A stretch of 14,415 nucleotides of DNA from Lachnoclostridium sp. UBA739 (GTDB taxonomy: Bacteria; Bacillota_A; Clostridia; Lachnospirales; Lachnospiraceae): assembly GCA_002297865.1 (NCBI GenBank), contig DBKX01000392.1, forward strand, positions 22,848-37,262, given 5' to 3'. Each line of letters begins with the position of its first letter. Position 1 is the stretch's first letter. The translations under genes and the position numbers were made by a program. Under the pieces are notes generated by a model, which was not told the DNA's origin, did not search any database, and saw nothing but the letters and a program-made list of their open reading frames with translations. Of this stretch, positions 6,651-13,251 are shown piece by piece.

Positions 6651-7937
6651 TTATTTATTCTTAACATTTACCTGAATAATTCCAGATGATTTCTTATCCA
6701 GCTTCTTAAACTTAATATAATATGTTCCCTTAGGAAGCGTCTTTTGACTAGAACCTGTTGTATAGGTGTAAGGTGTATATACGTTTTTCTTATTGATTCC
6801 GTTATAAATAGTTCTAGTTCCAAAACTTGAATTTTTGCTATCTAGGAATTGGAACTCTATCTTACCTGAAGTAAAACTTGAAGTTACATTTAAGGTAATT
6901 TTCTGTCTCTTTGGATTGTAGAACTTCATATAGTAAGTTCTTCCTGTTGAGTCTGCTGGACATACTAAAATATTTCTTGTACTTCCATTAACTTTAAGTG
7001 TTCCAGCTTTTGATTTACTAGAAGGTGCAGCATTGCTCACTGGTGTAAATACAGATGCAACACTGAACGCTTCTTTGGACTTTTTGACTTTTAAATAATA
7101 CGTTCCCTTAGGCACAACATAAACAGCTCTGCCTACTGAAGAATAAACATACTCTTCATGTGTAATTGCAGATTTTTTGCTATTACATAATGTCACGTAA
7201 GTGCTATATTTTGCATCAAATCTGACTGTAACTTTTGATGTTTTGGATATTACCATCTTGTAATATATTGGACTATTACTACCAAATGATGCACTGATTA
7301 CATTACTTTTATTCTTTAATTCAGCATTAGCACCTGAGACAAATCCCAATACTACGGCAATCATATTATCTACATCTTGTTCCAGACTGTAAGTATACAC
7401 TTTAATATAATATGTAGTTGCCTTTGGTAAATAATATAAGTCATCTGATACACTACACATTTTCTTGCATGCCGAGTCAGAATATACATAAGCGCTTAAT
7501 TCATTTCCTGCTTCACTAGCAGCTGCTAATGCTAACGCACCTTTTGCTTTCACTTTAACAGGTAAAATTACCTCTTTATCATAATTGCCTGGAATAACTG
7601 CTGTATAAGCGTTATACTTTCCACCCTCAAGTTGTGATCTTTTTGTATAGTAGTATGGTGCCATATAAGATACAGTCTTACCATCTAAGTTATACATATG
7701 TATCTTTTTTTGGACTGGGGTATCTACTGGTGCATCTGGTTCTGTCACATCACTAGAAAGAGCCTTCGCCTGTACACCATTATCCATAATTGTACTTGCT
7801 GTTGAATCCACTATTTCCTGAACCGTTGGAATTGCCTTTTCTGCCACCTTAGCCTCTTTTGCTTGTACACCACTAAATGGAGCAACTGCTAATGATAAAC
7901 TAAGAATTGCCGCAATTAATTTCTGTTTCATATTCAT
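6651..7937 (-). CDS. secreted protein with three PPC-like beta-sandwich repeats
   Basis: Predicted exported protein, 428 aa from the chosen start. The signal peptide (MNMKQKLIAAILSLSLAVAP) is likely cut after VQA at residue 26. A Thr/Pro/Asp-rich linker follows to about residue 80. The rest holds three units of roughly 100-115 residues, each ending in a similar strand: LPKATTYYIKVYT, VPKGTYYLKVKKS and LPKGTYYIKFKKL. This pattern fits bacterial pre-peptidase C-terminal (PPC) beta-sandwich domains; no catalytic domain or wall-sorting LPXTG motif is visible, so it is probably an adhesion or binding protein. The frame extends to 8048, but AGGAGG lies 7 bases before the ATG at 7937 and that start exposes a clean signal peptide. 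It has its own terminator and two possible promoters, the distal one behind a structured leader. Specific ligand unknown. Confidence 0.85.
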   Translation of the reverse strand: MNMKQKLIAAILSLSLAVAPFSGVQAKEAKVAEKAIPTVQEIVDSTASTIMDNGVQAKALSSDVTEPDAPVDTPVQKKIHMYNLDGKTVSYMAPYYYTKRSQLEGGKYNAYTAVIPGNYDKEVILPVKVKAKGALALAAASEAGNELSAYVYSDSACKKMCSVSDDLYYLPKATTYYIKVYTYSLEQDVDNMIAVVLGFVSGANAELKNKSNVISASFGSNSPIYYKMVISKTSKVTVRFDAKYSTYVTLCNSKKSAITHEEYVYSSVGRAVYVVPKGTYYLKVKKSKEAFSVASVFTPVSNAAPSSKSKAGTLKVNGSTRNILVCPADSTGRTYYMKFYNPKRQKITLNVTSSFTSGKIEFQFLDSKNSSFGTRTIYNGINKKNVYTPYTYTTGSSQKTLPKGTYYIKFKKLDKKSSGIIQVNVKNK

Positions 7938-7962
7938 TTTCTTACCTCCTCTTTGCCTAATC

Positions 7963-7991
7963 ATTTTACCACGTAATTTATCCCTAGACAA
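7963..7991 (-). promoter_or_regulatory. candidate proximal promoter of the PPC-repeat gene
   Basis: TTGTCT (7991-7986), a 17-base spacer and TAAAAT (7968-7963) on the minus strand. Transcription would begin near 7956, just before AGAGGAGG. If active, it expresses the gene without passing the upstream terminator. Confidence 0.45.
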
Positions 7992-8027
7992 TATAATAAT
8001 AACTACATAAAGCTTTATATACAACCT

Positions 8028-8072
8028 AAAAAACGTGACACAAAACAAACGAACAGCCTATTTTGCATCACG
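8028..8072 (-). terminator. intrinsic terminator inside the PPC-gene leader
   Basis: On the minus strand CGTGATGCAAAA (8072-8061), a 15-base loop and TTTTGTGTCACG (8045-8034) form a 12-bp stem with two adjacent G-U pairs, followed by six T (8033-8028). No coding region precedes it, so it must end a leader or a small RNA starting near 8196. Confidence 0.75.
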
Positions 8073-8085
8073 CTCATCTATATGA

Positions 8086-8182
8086 AGCAACCGATAATAA
8101 TGTATATTGCTCAAAATACGGTGAGAGGCTGGTATAAAGAATTCGGTTGCTAATTTTCCTATGTAGATTGGTTTCTCTCACC
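8086..8182 (-). ncRNA. candidate pseudoknotted leader RNA or small RNA (unclassified)
   Basis: Two perfect helices interleave. On the minus transcript GGTGAGAG (8182-8175) pairs with CTCTCACC (8127-8120), and AGCAACCGA (8151-8143) pairs with TCGGTTGCT (8094-8086). The order first arm, second arm, first partner, second partner defines a pseudoknot. Joining segments are 23, 15 and 25 bases and AU-rich; the last can form a small hairpin GTAT/ATAC. A promoter lies just upstream and a terminator 13 bases downstream, the layout of a transcription-terminating riboswitch or of a small RNA of about 165 nt. TTGCT in the last arm could instead pair with AGCAA at 8112-8108, a possible switch. It did not match the cyclic-di-GMP, SAM, ZTP, fluoride or T-box patterns I could recall, nor convincingly the HDV-like ribozyme fold. 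Confidence 0.55.
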
Positions 8183-8202
8183 TGATTATTTTGACTTACT
8201 TC

Positions 8203-8233
8203 ATTATACGCACCTCTAAGTAAATGTTTACTT
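8203..8233 (-). promoter_or_regulatory. promoter of the pseudoknot leader with overlapping palindromes
   Basis: TAAACA (8230-8225), a 16-base spacer and a perfect TATAAT (8208-8203) on the minus strand predict a start near 8196. The -35 sits inside the palindrome AAGTAAATGTTTACTT (8218-8233), next to a second one, CTTGTACAAG (8231-8240). The first resembles a CcpA cre site but has TG where cre has the conserved central CG, so that identity is doubtful. Confidence 0.55.
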
Positions 8234-8240
8234 GTACAAG

Positions 8241-8281
8241 AAAAACCTTTAAGTCCTATCTCCTAAGACCTAAAGGTTTTT
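8241..8281 (-). terminator. bidirectional terminator after the M23-like gene
   Basis: AAAAACCTTTA (8241-8251) and TAAAGGTTTTT (8271-8281) pair perfectly, extended inward by GTC/GAC after one mismatch. T runs appear on both strands. It ends the M23-like transcript four bases after its stop codon and insulates the next promoter. Confidence 0.88.
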
Positions 8282-8284
8282 TTG

Positions 8285-9082
8285 CTATTTCAATAAATAC
8301 ATTGGATTTACAGTTTTATCTTTTTGTGTGACCTTAAAGTATAGATTACTTCCTTCTACAATATAATATTTTGAAGGTTTCGCAATAGAACCAATAACCT
8401 GTCCTTCTTTGACAACGTCACCTTTCTTTACTGTCAAACCTTTGAGCTGGCCATATGTTAAAGAGTAATCTCCGCCAATGGACATTTCTAATGTAAGACC
8501 GGTTTCTTCATTCTCAAAAATCTTGGTAACAACACCTTTTGCTGCACTCTTTACATTGGTGCCTTCTTCCACTCCAATTGCAATGGCAGGGTTACATCTG
8601 TAGCTTGCAAGTGTTGGAAAGTAGATTGTTTTACTATCGCTATAAGGTAAAACAACATTACCGCTTACTGGCCAAGATAATCCTTTCTCTTCATCAAAGC
8701 TTAAGCTTGCTAAAACGGACTTATTTTTAGCCATCACTGATACGGACTTTGGCTCTTTGCTTGCTTCTGCCTTCTTTACTTCTGCTGCATCACTTTTTGC
8801 CTTTACACCATCATCCACAATATCATTTTCAAGCAGGTTTACTTCATCTGTAACGTGTCTTCCATTTACTTGTGCGTCTTGAACACTTGCTGCCTCGCTT
8901 GGTGCTGGACTCTCAACTGTATTCTCCACAAGTGAATTATTCAAGTCTGGAGATTTCTCTTTTTCATTGAGATTTCCTATGTTTAAACATACTGCACAAA
9001 TGCATATCACAACTAATGCACCGGATAACATCCAAATGTAGAAGGATTTGTTTTTGAATTTTTCGTTTTGTCCTTTTACCAT
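8285..9082 (-). CDS. membrane-anchored degenerate M23 (LytM-fold) protein
   Basis: Predicted type II membrane protein, 265 aa: cytoplasmic N terminus, one transmembrane segment at about 13-34, a low-complexity acidic/Ala/Lys linker to about 130, then a LytM/M23 peptidase fold at 136-265. The fold is recognised from GLSWPVSG, VKSAAKGVVTKI, LTVKKGDVVKEGQVIGSI and the C-terminal VNPMYLL. The zinc-ligand motifs are absent: YRCNPAIAIG replaces HxGxD, LTYGQL replaces YGHL and NLYFKV replaces HLHFEV. It is therefore probably not a peptidase and may act as a binding or scaffold protein, as some SpoIIQ and EnvC-like proteins do. The frame runs back to 9205, but AGAGGTGATAAA precedes the ATG at 9082 and gives a sensible anchor. 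No spoIID or spoIIID neighbour supports calling it spoIIQ. Confidence 0.82.
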   Translation of the reverse strand: MVKGQNEKFKNKSFYIWMLSGALVVICICAVCLNIGNLNEKEKSPDLNNSLVENTVESPAPSEAASVQDAQVNGRHVTDEVNLLENDIVDDGVKAKSDAAEVKKAEASKEPKSVSVMAKNKSVLASLSFDEEKGLSWPVSGNVVLPYSDSKTIYFPTLASYRCNPAIAIGVEEGTNVKSAAKGVVTKIFENEETGLTLEMSIGGDYSLTYGQLKGLTVKKGDVVKEGQVIGSIAKPSKYYIVEGSNLYFKVTQKDKTVNPMYLLK

Positions 9083-9183
9083 TTTATCACCTCTGTTGAT
9101 ATTCTCTCCATGAAAATTGGGTTTATACACAGTATTTGGTGATTTATAAAATATTTTCTTGCTAAGAAACTGCAGAAAAGGAC

Positions 9184-9238
9184 AAAAAATATGCGTTCTA
9201 AGCACAAAGGCGAAAAAACCTCCTGTTAGAACGCATAT
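9184..9238 (-). terminator. terminator of glycogen phosphorylase
   Basis: On the minus strand ATATGCGTTCTAA (9238-9226) and TTAGAACGCATAT (9201-9189) make a 13-bp perfect stem around a 24-base loop, followed by TTTTTTG. It lies 13 bases after the glgP stop. No convincing separate promoter for the M23-like gene was found between it and 9082. Confidence 0.88.
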
Positions 9239-9251
9239 TATCTTATATAAA

Positions 9252-11705
9252 TTATAAATCTACTTTAACTTTTTTAAGCCCCCAAAGCTCTGTTGCATAT
9301 TCCTCAATTGTTCTATCTGAGCTGAATTTACCGGATTTTGCAGTATTTAAAATGGCTGATTTTGCCCATGCTTTCTCATCCTGGTAGTAAGCACCAACCT
9401 TCTTTTGAGCTTCTTCGTATGAACGGAAGTCCTTCAAGATAAAGTACTGGTCTGCTCGTTCTCCTCCATTTGGCTCAAGAAGAGAATTGTACAATTCACG
9501 GAATAATTCTGGATTCTCTGGTGAATAGAAACCGTTAATAAGCTGTGTCAATACAGCACGGATATCCTGATCAATGTTAAAGATTTCCTTTGGATTATAT
9601 CCGCCATTTTGCTCGTATTGAATAACTTCATCAGAAGAAAGACCGAAGATAAATGCATTTTCTTCTCCAACCTCTTCTACGATTTCCACGTTAGCACCGT
9701 CCATAGTACCGATTGTTAAAGCGCCATTTAACATAAACTTCATATTACCTGTACCAGAGGCTTCTTTACTTGCAGTAGAAATCTGTTCTGATACATCTGC
9801 TGCAGAGAAAATAAGTTCCGCATTGGATACTTTATAATCTTCAATAAATACAACTTTAATCTTATCTTTAATGGATGCATCATTGTTAATTACATTAGCA
9901 ACATTGTTAATCAGCTTAATAATAGCTTTTGCACGACGATAACCAGCAGAAGCCTTCGCACCAAAGATAAAGGTTCTTGGATAGAAATCCATCTCTGGAT
10001 TACGTTTTAACTGATTGTAAAGATGCATCACATGTAAAATGTTTAAGAGCTGTCTCTTATATTCATGAAGACGTTTTACTTGAACATCAAAGATAGATCT
10101 TGGGTTGACTGTCACACCATTATGTTCCTGAATATACTGTGCCAAACGAACTTTGTTCTGGTACTTAATATTCATGAATTCTTTCTGGCATTTCTCATCA
10201 TCTGCATAAATAGCAAGTTCATTAATGCGAGATAAGTCTGTAATCCATTCATTTCCGATTTTACTTGTAACCCAATCTGCTAATAAAGGATTACCATGTA
10301 GTAAGAAACGTCTCTGTGTAATACCATTGGTCTTATTATTGAACTTCGTTGGGAAGTGCTGATAGAAGTCCTTTAATTCCTGTTTCTTTAAGATTTCTGT
10401 ATGTAATCTAGCAACACCATTGACAGAGTAGCCTCCAACGATAGCTAAATGTGCCATCTTCACCTGACCATCATAAATGATTGCCATTTTTTCAATCTTG
10501 TGATAGTCACCTGGATAGGTATTCTGAATTTCAATGATGAAACGACGGTTAATCTCTTCAATAATCTGATAGATACGAGGTAATAAACGGGAGAATAACT
10601 CAATTGGCCATTTTTCAAGAGCCTCTGACATGATTGTGTGGTTTGTATACGCACATGTTTTCGTGGTAACTTCCCATGCTTCATCCCATTCTAAATCATA
10701 GCAGTCCATTAAGATACGCATTAACTCGGCTACTGCAACAGTAGGATGAGTATCGTTTAACTGGAATGCCACTTTTTCATATAACTTACGAATGTCATTA
10801 TGTTTTTCCATGTACTTTGAAACGGCTCTCTGTACACTTGCTGATACAAAGAAATACTGTTGTTTTAAACGTAATTCCTTACCTGCATAGTGATTGTCAT
10901 TTGGATATAATACTTCACAAATTGTACGAGCCAGATTCTGCTGTTCAACAGCTTTCTGATAATCACCTTTATCGAAAGAATCCAGATTAAAGGTATCGAT
11001 TGCCTCAGCATCCCATATACGAAGGGTATTTACAATATTATTATTGTAACCTACAATTGGCAAATCATATGGTACTGCCATAACTGATTGATAGTTTTCC
11101 TGAATGAAACGATCTTTGCCATTGGCATCTTTACGGATTGCTACATAGCCGCCAAACTTAATTTCCACTGCATACTCAGAACGTTTGATTTCAAATGGAT
11201 AACCATCCTTTAGCCAATCATCAGGAACTTCCAACTGATAACCGTCTTTAATTTTCTGCTTAAACATACCATATTTGTAACGAATACCACATCCGTATGC
11301 TGGATAGCCTAATGTGGAAAGTGAATCTAAGAAGCATGCTGCAAGTCTTCCTAAACCACCATTTCCTAATGCTGGATCTGGCTCTTGGTCTTCAATGCTA
11401 TTTAAATCAAGTCCTAATTCTGTAATTGCTTCGCGAATTGTCTTGTTTGCACTTAAGTTAATAATCATATTTCCTAATGCTCTTCCCATTAAGAATTCCA
11501 TTGATAAATAATATACGATTTTAACATCTTGTTTTTCATAAGCCTTATGTGTTGCCATCCATTGGTCAACTACAATGTCCTTGACTGCGTAAGAAACTGC
11601 TTGGAATAACTGTTGCTGTGTCGCTTCTGATACTTCCCTACGGTACAAAACTTTCAGATAATCTGTAACATTTTCTTTGAACTCTGATTTGGTTATTTTG
11701 TCCAT
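9252..11705 (-). CDS. glgP: glycogen/starch (alpha-glucan) phosphorylase
   Basis: Cytoplasmic PLP enzyme that releases glucose 1-phosphate from alpha-1,4-glucans, 817 aa, a normal length for the GT35 family. Seen: the N-terminal block YYLSMEFLMGRALGN (65-79); EDQEPDPALGNGGLGRLAAC (105-124); the catalytic-domain stretch FQLNDTHPTVAVAELMR (314-330); the phosphate-side segment VKRLHEYKRQLLN (543-555); and the cofactor site ASGTGNMKFMLNG with PLP lysine K656. No disruption is visible. AAGGAGG lies 6 bases before the ATG. It is a single-gene unit with its own promoter region and terminator; no other glycogen genes are adjacent. Substrate preference (glycogen or maltodextrin) cannot be fixed from sequence alone. 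Confidence 0.97.
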   Translation of the reverse strand: MDKITKSEFKENVTDYLKVLYRREVSEATQQQLFQAVSYAVKDIVVDQWMATHKAYEKQDVKIVYYLSMEFLMGRALGNMIINLSANKTIREAITELGLDLNSIEDQEPDPALGNGGLGRLAACFLDSLSTLGYPAYGCGIRYKYGMFKQKIKDGYQLEVPDDWLKDGYPFEIKRSEYAVEIKFGGYVAIRKDANGKDRFIQENYQSVMAVPYDLPIVGYNNNIVNTLRIWDAEAIDTFNLDSFDKGDYQKAVEQQNLARTICEVLYPNDNHYAGKELRLKQQYFFVSASVQRAVSKYMEKHNDIRKLYEKVAFQLNDTHPTVAVAELMRILMDCYDLEWDEAWEVTTKTCAYTNHTIMSEALEKWPIELFSRLLPRIYQIIEEINRRFIIEIQNTYPGDYHKIEKMAIIYDGQVKMAHLAIVGGYSVNGVARLHTEILKKQELKDFYQHFPTKFNNKTNGITQRRFLLHGNPLLADWVTSKIGNEWITDLSRINELAIYADDEKCQKEFMNIKYQNKVRLAQYIQEHNGVTVNPRSIFDVQVKRLHEYKRQLLNILHVMHLYNQLKRNPEMDFYPRTFIFGAKASAGYRRAKAIIKLINNVANVINNDASIKDKIKVVFIEDYKVSNAELIFSAADVSEQISTASKEASGTGNMKFMLNGALTIGTMDGANVEIVEEVGEENAFIFGLSSDEVIQYEQNGGYNPKEIFNIDQDIRAVLTQLINGFYSPENPELFRELYNSLLEPNGGERADQYFILKDFRSYEEAQKKVGAYYQDEKAWAKSAILNTAKSGKFSSDRTIEEYATELWGLKKVKVDL

Positions 11706-11740
11706 AAACTGCCTCCTTCTTAATTATATATGTAATCAAA

Positions 11741-11776
11741 GTCTAGCTAAGGACCATTATACTACAAATTGTCTAG
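11741..11776 (-). promoter_or_regulatory. glgP promoter with flanking CTAGAC direct repeats
   Basis: A perfect TATAAT lies at 11761-11756 on the minus strand, but no -35-like hexamer is found at 16-18 bases. CTAGAC occurs in the same orientation at 11776-11771 and 11746-11741, exactly 30 bases apart and on either side of the -10. The weak -35 and the repeats suggest regulator-dependent expression; this is inferred. Confidence 0.45.
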
Positions 11777-11814
11777 TTGGGGTAGATAGATTGTGAAAAA
11801 TTTGTTACTCCTTA

Positions 11815-11889
11815 GTTTACCTCTGTAAATTTATTCATTGTAAATCAAATTTACCTGATTACACAACAAATTACATTATATGCATTTAC
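11815..11889. promoter_or_regulatory. cluster of GTAAAT/ATTTAC hexamers in the divergent region
   Basis: GTTTAC at 11815, GTAAAT at 11825 and 11840, and ATTTAC at 11849 and 11884; the middle pair forms the 15-base palindrome GTAAATCAAATTTAC (11840-11854). It lies between glgP and the LicD gene and could serve either as an operator. AT richness raises the chance of coincidence. No clear promoter for the LicD gene was found; TATAAG at 11899 is the nearest -10-like sequence. Confidence 0.3.
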
Positions 11890-11951
11890 ATTTATTAGTA
11901 TAAGCTGTACAATGAAACATATTAAAATGACATAACAATAGGAGACCCATT

Positions 11952-13181
11952 ATGTTTACAAAAAAATACAAAAACGAAGTACTTTTTCATTACTTGGATA
12001 GGCTGATTGACAAACAAGCATTTGAGAATAAAAAAATCGTACTATTCGGATTAAATGCATCTTCATTTGCTACGAAAAAATATCTTGATGAAAAAGGTTA
12101 TGATGTCTTTGCCTATATTGATAACGATGAAGATAAAGTGCTCCAAGCGCAAGAAAATGTTCTAGAAGTATTTCCTAGACACATAAGAAAAACTGATTGC
12201 AATAACAATTCTAATTCTATAATATCTGCTTATAAACCAGAAGATCTGCTTTTACCATTTCAAGATGATTATATCATTCTTATTTCTTCTAAATACTATC
12301 CAGACATGTTACAACAACTTAGTGAGATGGGCTATGAAGCAAATGTTCACGTATTTAAGCCAATTGATTTTCACGAAATTGACTCTGTCCTTGTTGACGA
12401 AGAGGATATTAAAGGCCTCAAAGTTATGGATGCCGACTCCATTCGAAAAAAACAACTAGAAATTGTCAGTTATGTAGTTGATGTTTGCAAACGTCATAAC
12501 TTAAACATTTATATGGGTGGCGGTACACTTCTTGGTGCTGTCAGACATTCCGGATATATTCCTTGGGATGATGATGTTGACTTAATTCTTCCAATGAATG
12601 ATTATAAGATGCTCACCAAAATTATCCTAGAGGAAGATGTCTATGACATTTATAATACTTATGTAGACCCTGATTGTTCGAACTTCTTTTCTCGAATCAT
12701 TGATAGAAATACGATTGTGAAACGCTGGTCTTATCCTACCATGACAACAAGCGGAGTTGATATCGATGTATTCCCTCTAAGTGGCGTTCCAAAGCGCATG
12801 CATGAAATTAGCAAGTTCTATAATCGCCTTCACTGCCTTAATAGAATGTATGCTGCTACTATGCCACATAATGCAGAACAAACTCCTGAAATATTAGCTC
12901 GTCGTTCTAATTTAAGAAAATCCATAATCGAAATGACAGAAGAATATGACTTTTATCAAAGCGAAATTGCCGCATACCTTCTTTCCAAATACAAAGAAAA
13001 AGATCTGATGGCAAGAAGTGTTTTTGATGAAACTGTTTATCTTAAATTTGAAGATCTTGAACTTCCAGCACCAGCTGGTTATGATGTGTATTTAGAATAT
13101 TTATATGGTGACTATATGACTCTTCCTAGTAAAAAGGAGCAATACGCACCTCATAATTATAAAGCCTTTTACAAGAATTAA
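11952..13181 (+). CDS. LicD family transferase with N-terminal Rossmann-like domain
   Basis: Cytoplasmic protein of 409 aa. Residues 1-145 look like a Rossmann-type fold: KKIVLFGLNASSFATKKYL (27-45), a strand ending in AYIDND, and a second half with DYIILISSKYYPDMLQQL. This resembles sugar-modifying or epimerase-like N-terminal domains. Residues about 165-400 are LicD (nucleotidyltransferase-like): YMGGGTLLGAVRHSGYIPWD (187-206) continuing into DDVD, then SGVDIDVFPL with D270 and D272 as likely metal ligands. LicD proteins move phosphocholine or similar phospho-substituents onto surface glycans. AGGAGA sits 6 bases before the ATG. It is monocistronic, with a strong terminator and no choline uptake or activation genes (licA-C) nearby, so the donor is unknown and may not be choline. 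Confidence 0.87.
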   Translation: MFTKKYKNEVLFHYLDRLIDKQAFENKKIVLFGLNASSFATKKYLDEKGYDVFAYIDNDEDKVLQAQENVLEVFPRHIRKTDCNNNSNSIISAYKPEDLLLPFQDDYIILISSKYYPDMLQQLSEMGYEANVHVFKPIDFHEIDSVLVDEEDIKGLKVMDADSIRKKQLEIVSYVVDVCKRHNLNIYMGGGTLLGAVRHSGYIPWDDDVDLILPMNDYKMLTKIILEEDVYDIYNTYVDPDCSNFFSRIIDRNTIVKRWSYPTMTTSGVDIDVFPLSGVPKRMHEISKFYNRLHCLNRMYAATMPHNAEQTPEILARRSNLRKSIIEMTEEYDFYQSEIAAYLLSKYKEKDLMARSVFDETVYLKFEDLELPAPAGYDVYLEYLYGDYMTLPSKKEQYAPHNYKAFYKN

Positions 13182-13195
13182 AAATGATAGAGAAA

Positions 13196-13232
13196 ATGAG
13201 CTGTAAAATAGCATTTCCATTTTACAGCTCAT
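13196..13232. terminator. bidirectional terminator between LicD and DUF4097 genes
   Basis: ATGAGCTGTAAAAT (13196-13209) and ATTTTACAGCTCAT (13219-13232) form a perfect 14-bp stem with a 9-base loop. CTTTATTTATT follows on the plus strand and TTTTCTC on the minus strand, so it can serve both convergent genes. Confidence 0.88.
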
Positions 13233-13251
13233 CTTTATTTATTGGTTAAAT

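Noticed and set aside
8086..8182. HDV-like ribozyme or cyclic-di-GMP riboswitch identity for the pseudoknot
   Set aside because: The helix order resembles HDV-like ribozymes, but the first joining segment is far too long, there is no clear P3 and no catalytic C in the final joint. GCAACCGA also occurs in cyclic-di-GMP-II RNAs, but the rest of that consensus is missing.
8285..9082. Naming the M23-like gene spoIIQ
   Set aside because: The architecture is similar, but the usual spoIID/spoIIID neighbours are absent and the linker is unlike known SpoIIQ; evidence is insufficient.
9202..9225. AGGAGG in the loop of the glgP terminator as a ribosome binding site
   Set aside because: No in-frame start with sensible spacing follows on the minus strand; it is part of the terminator loop.
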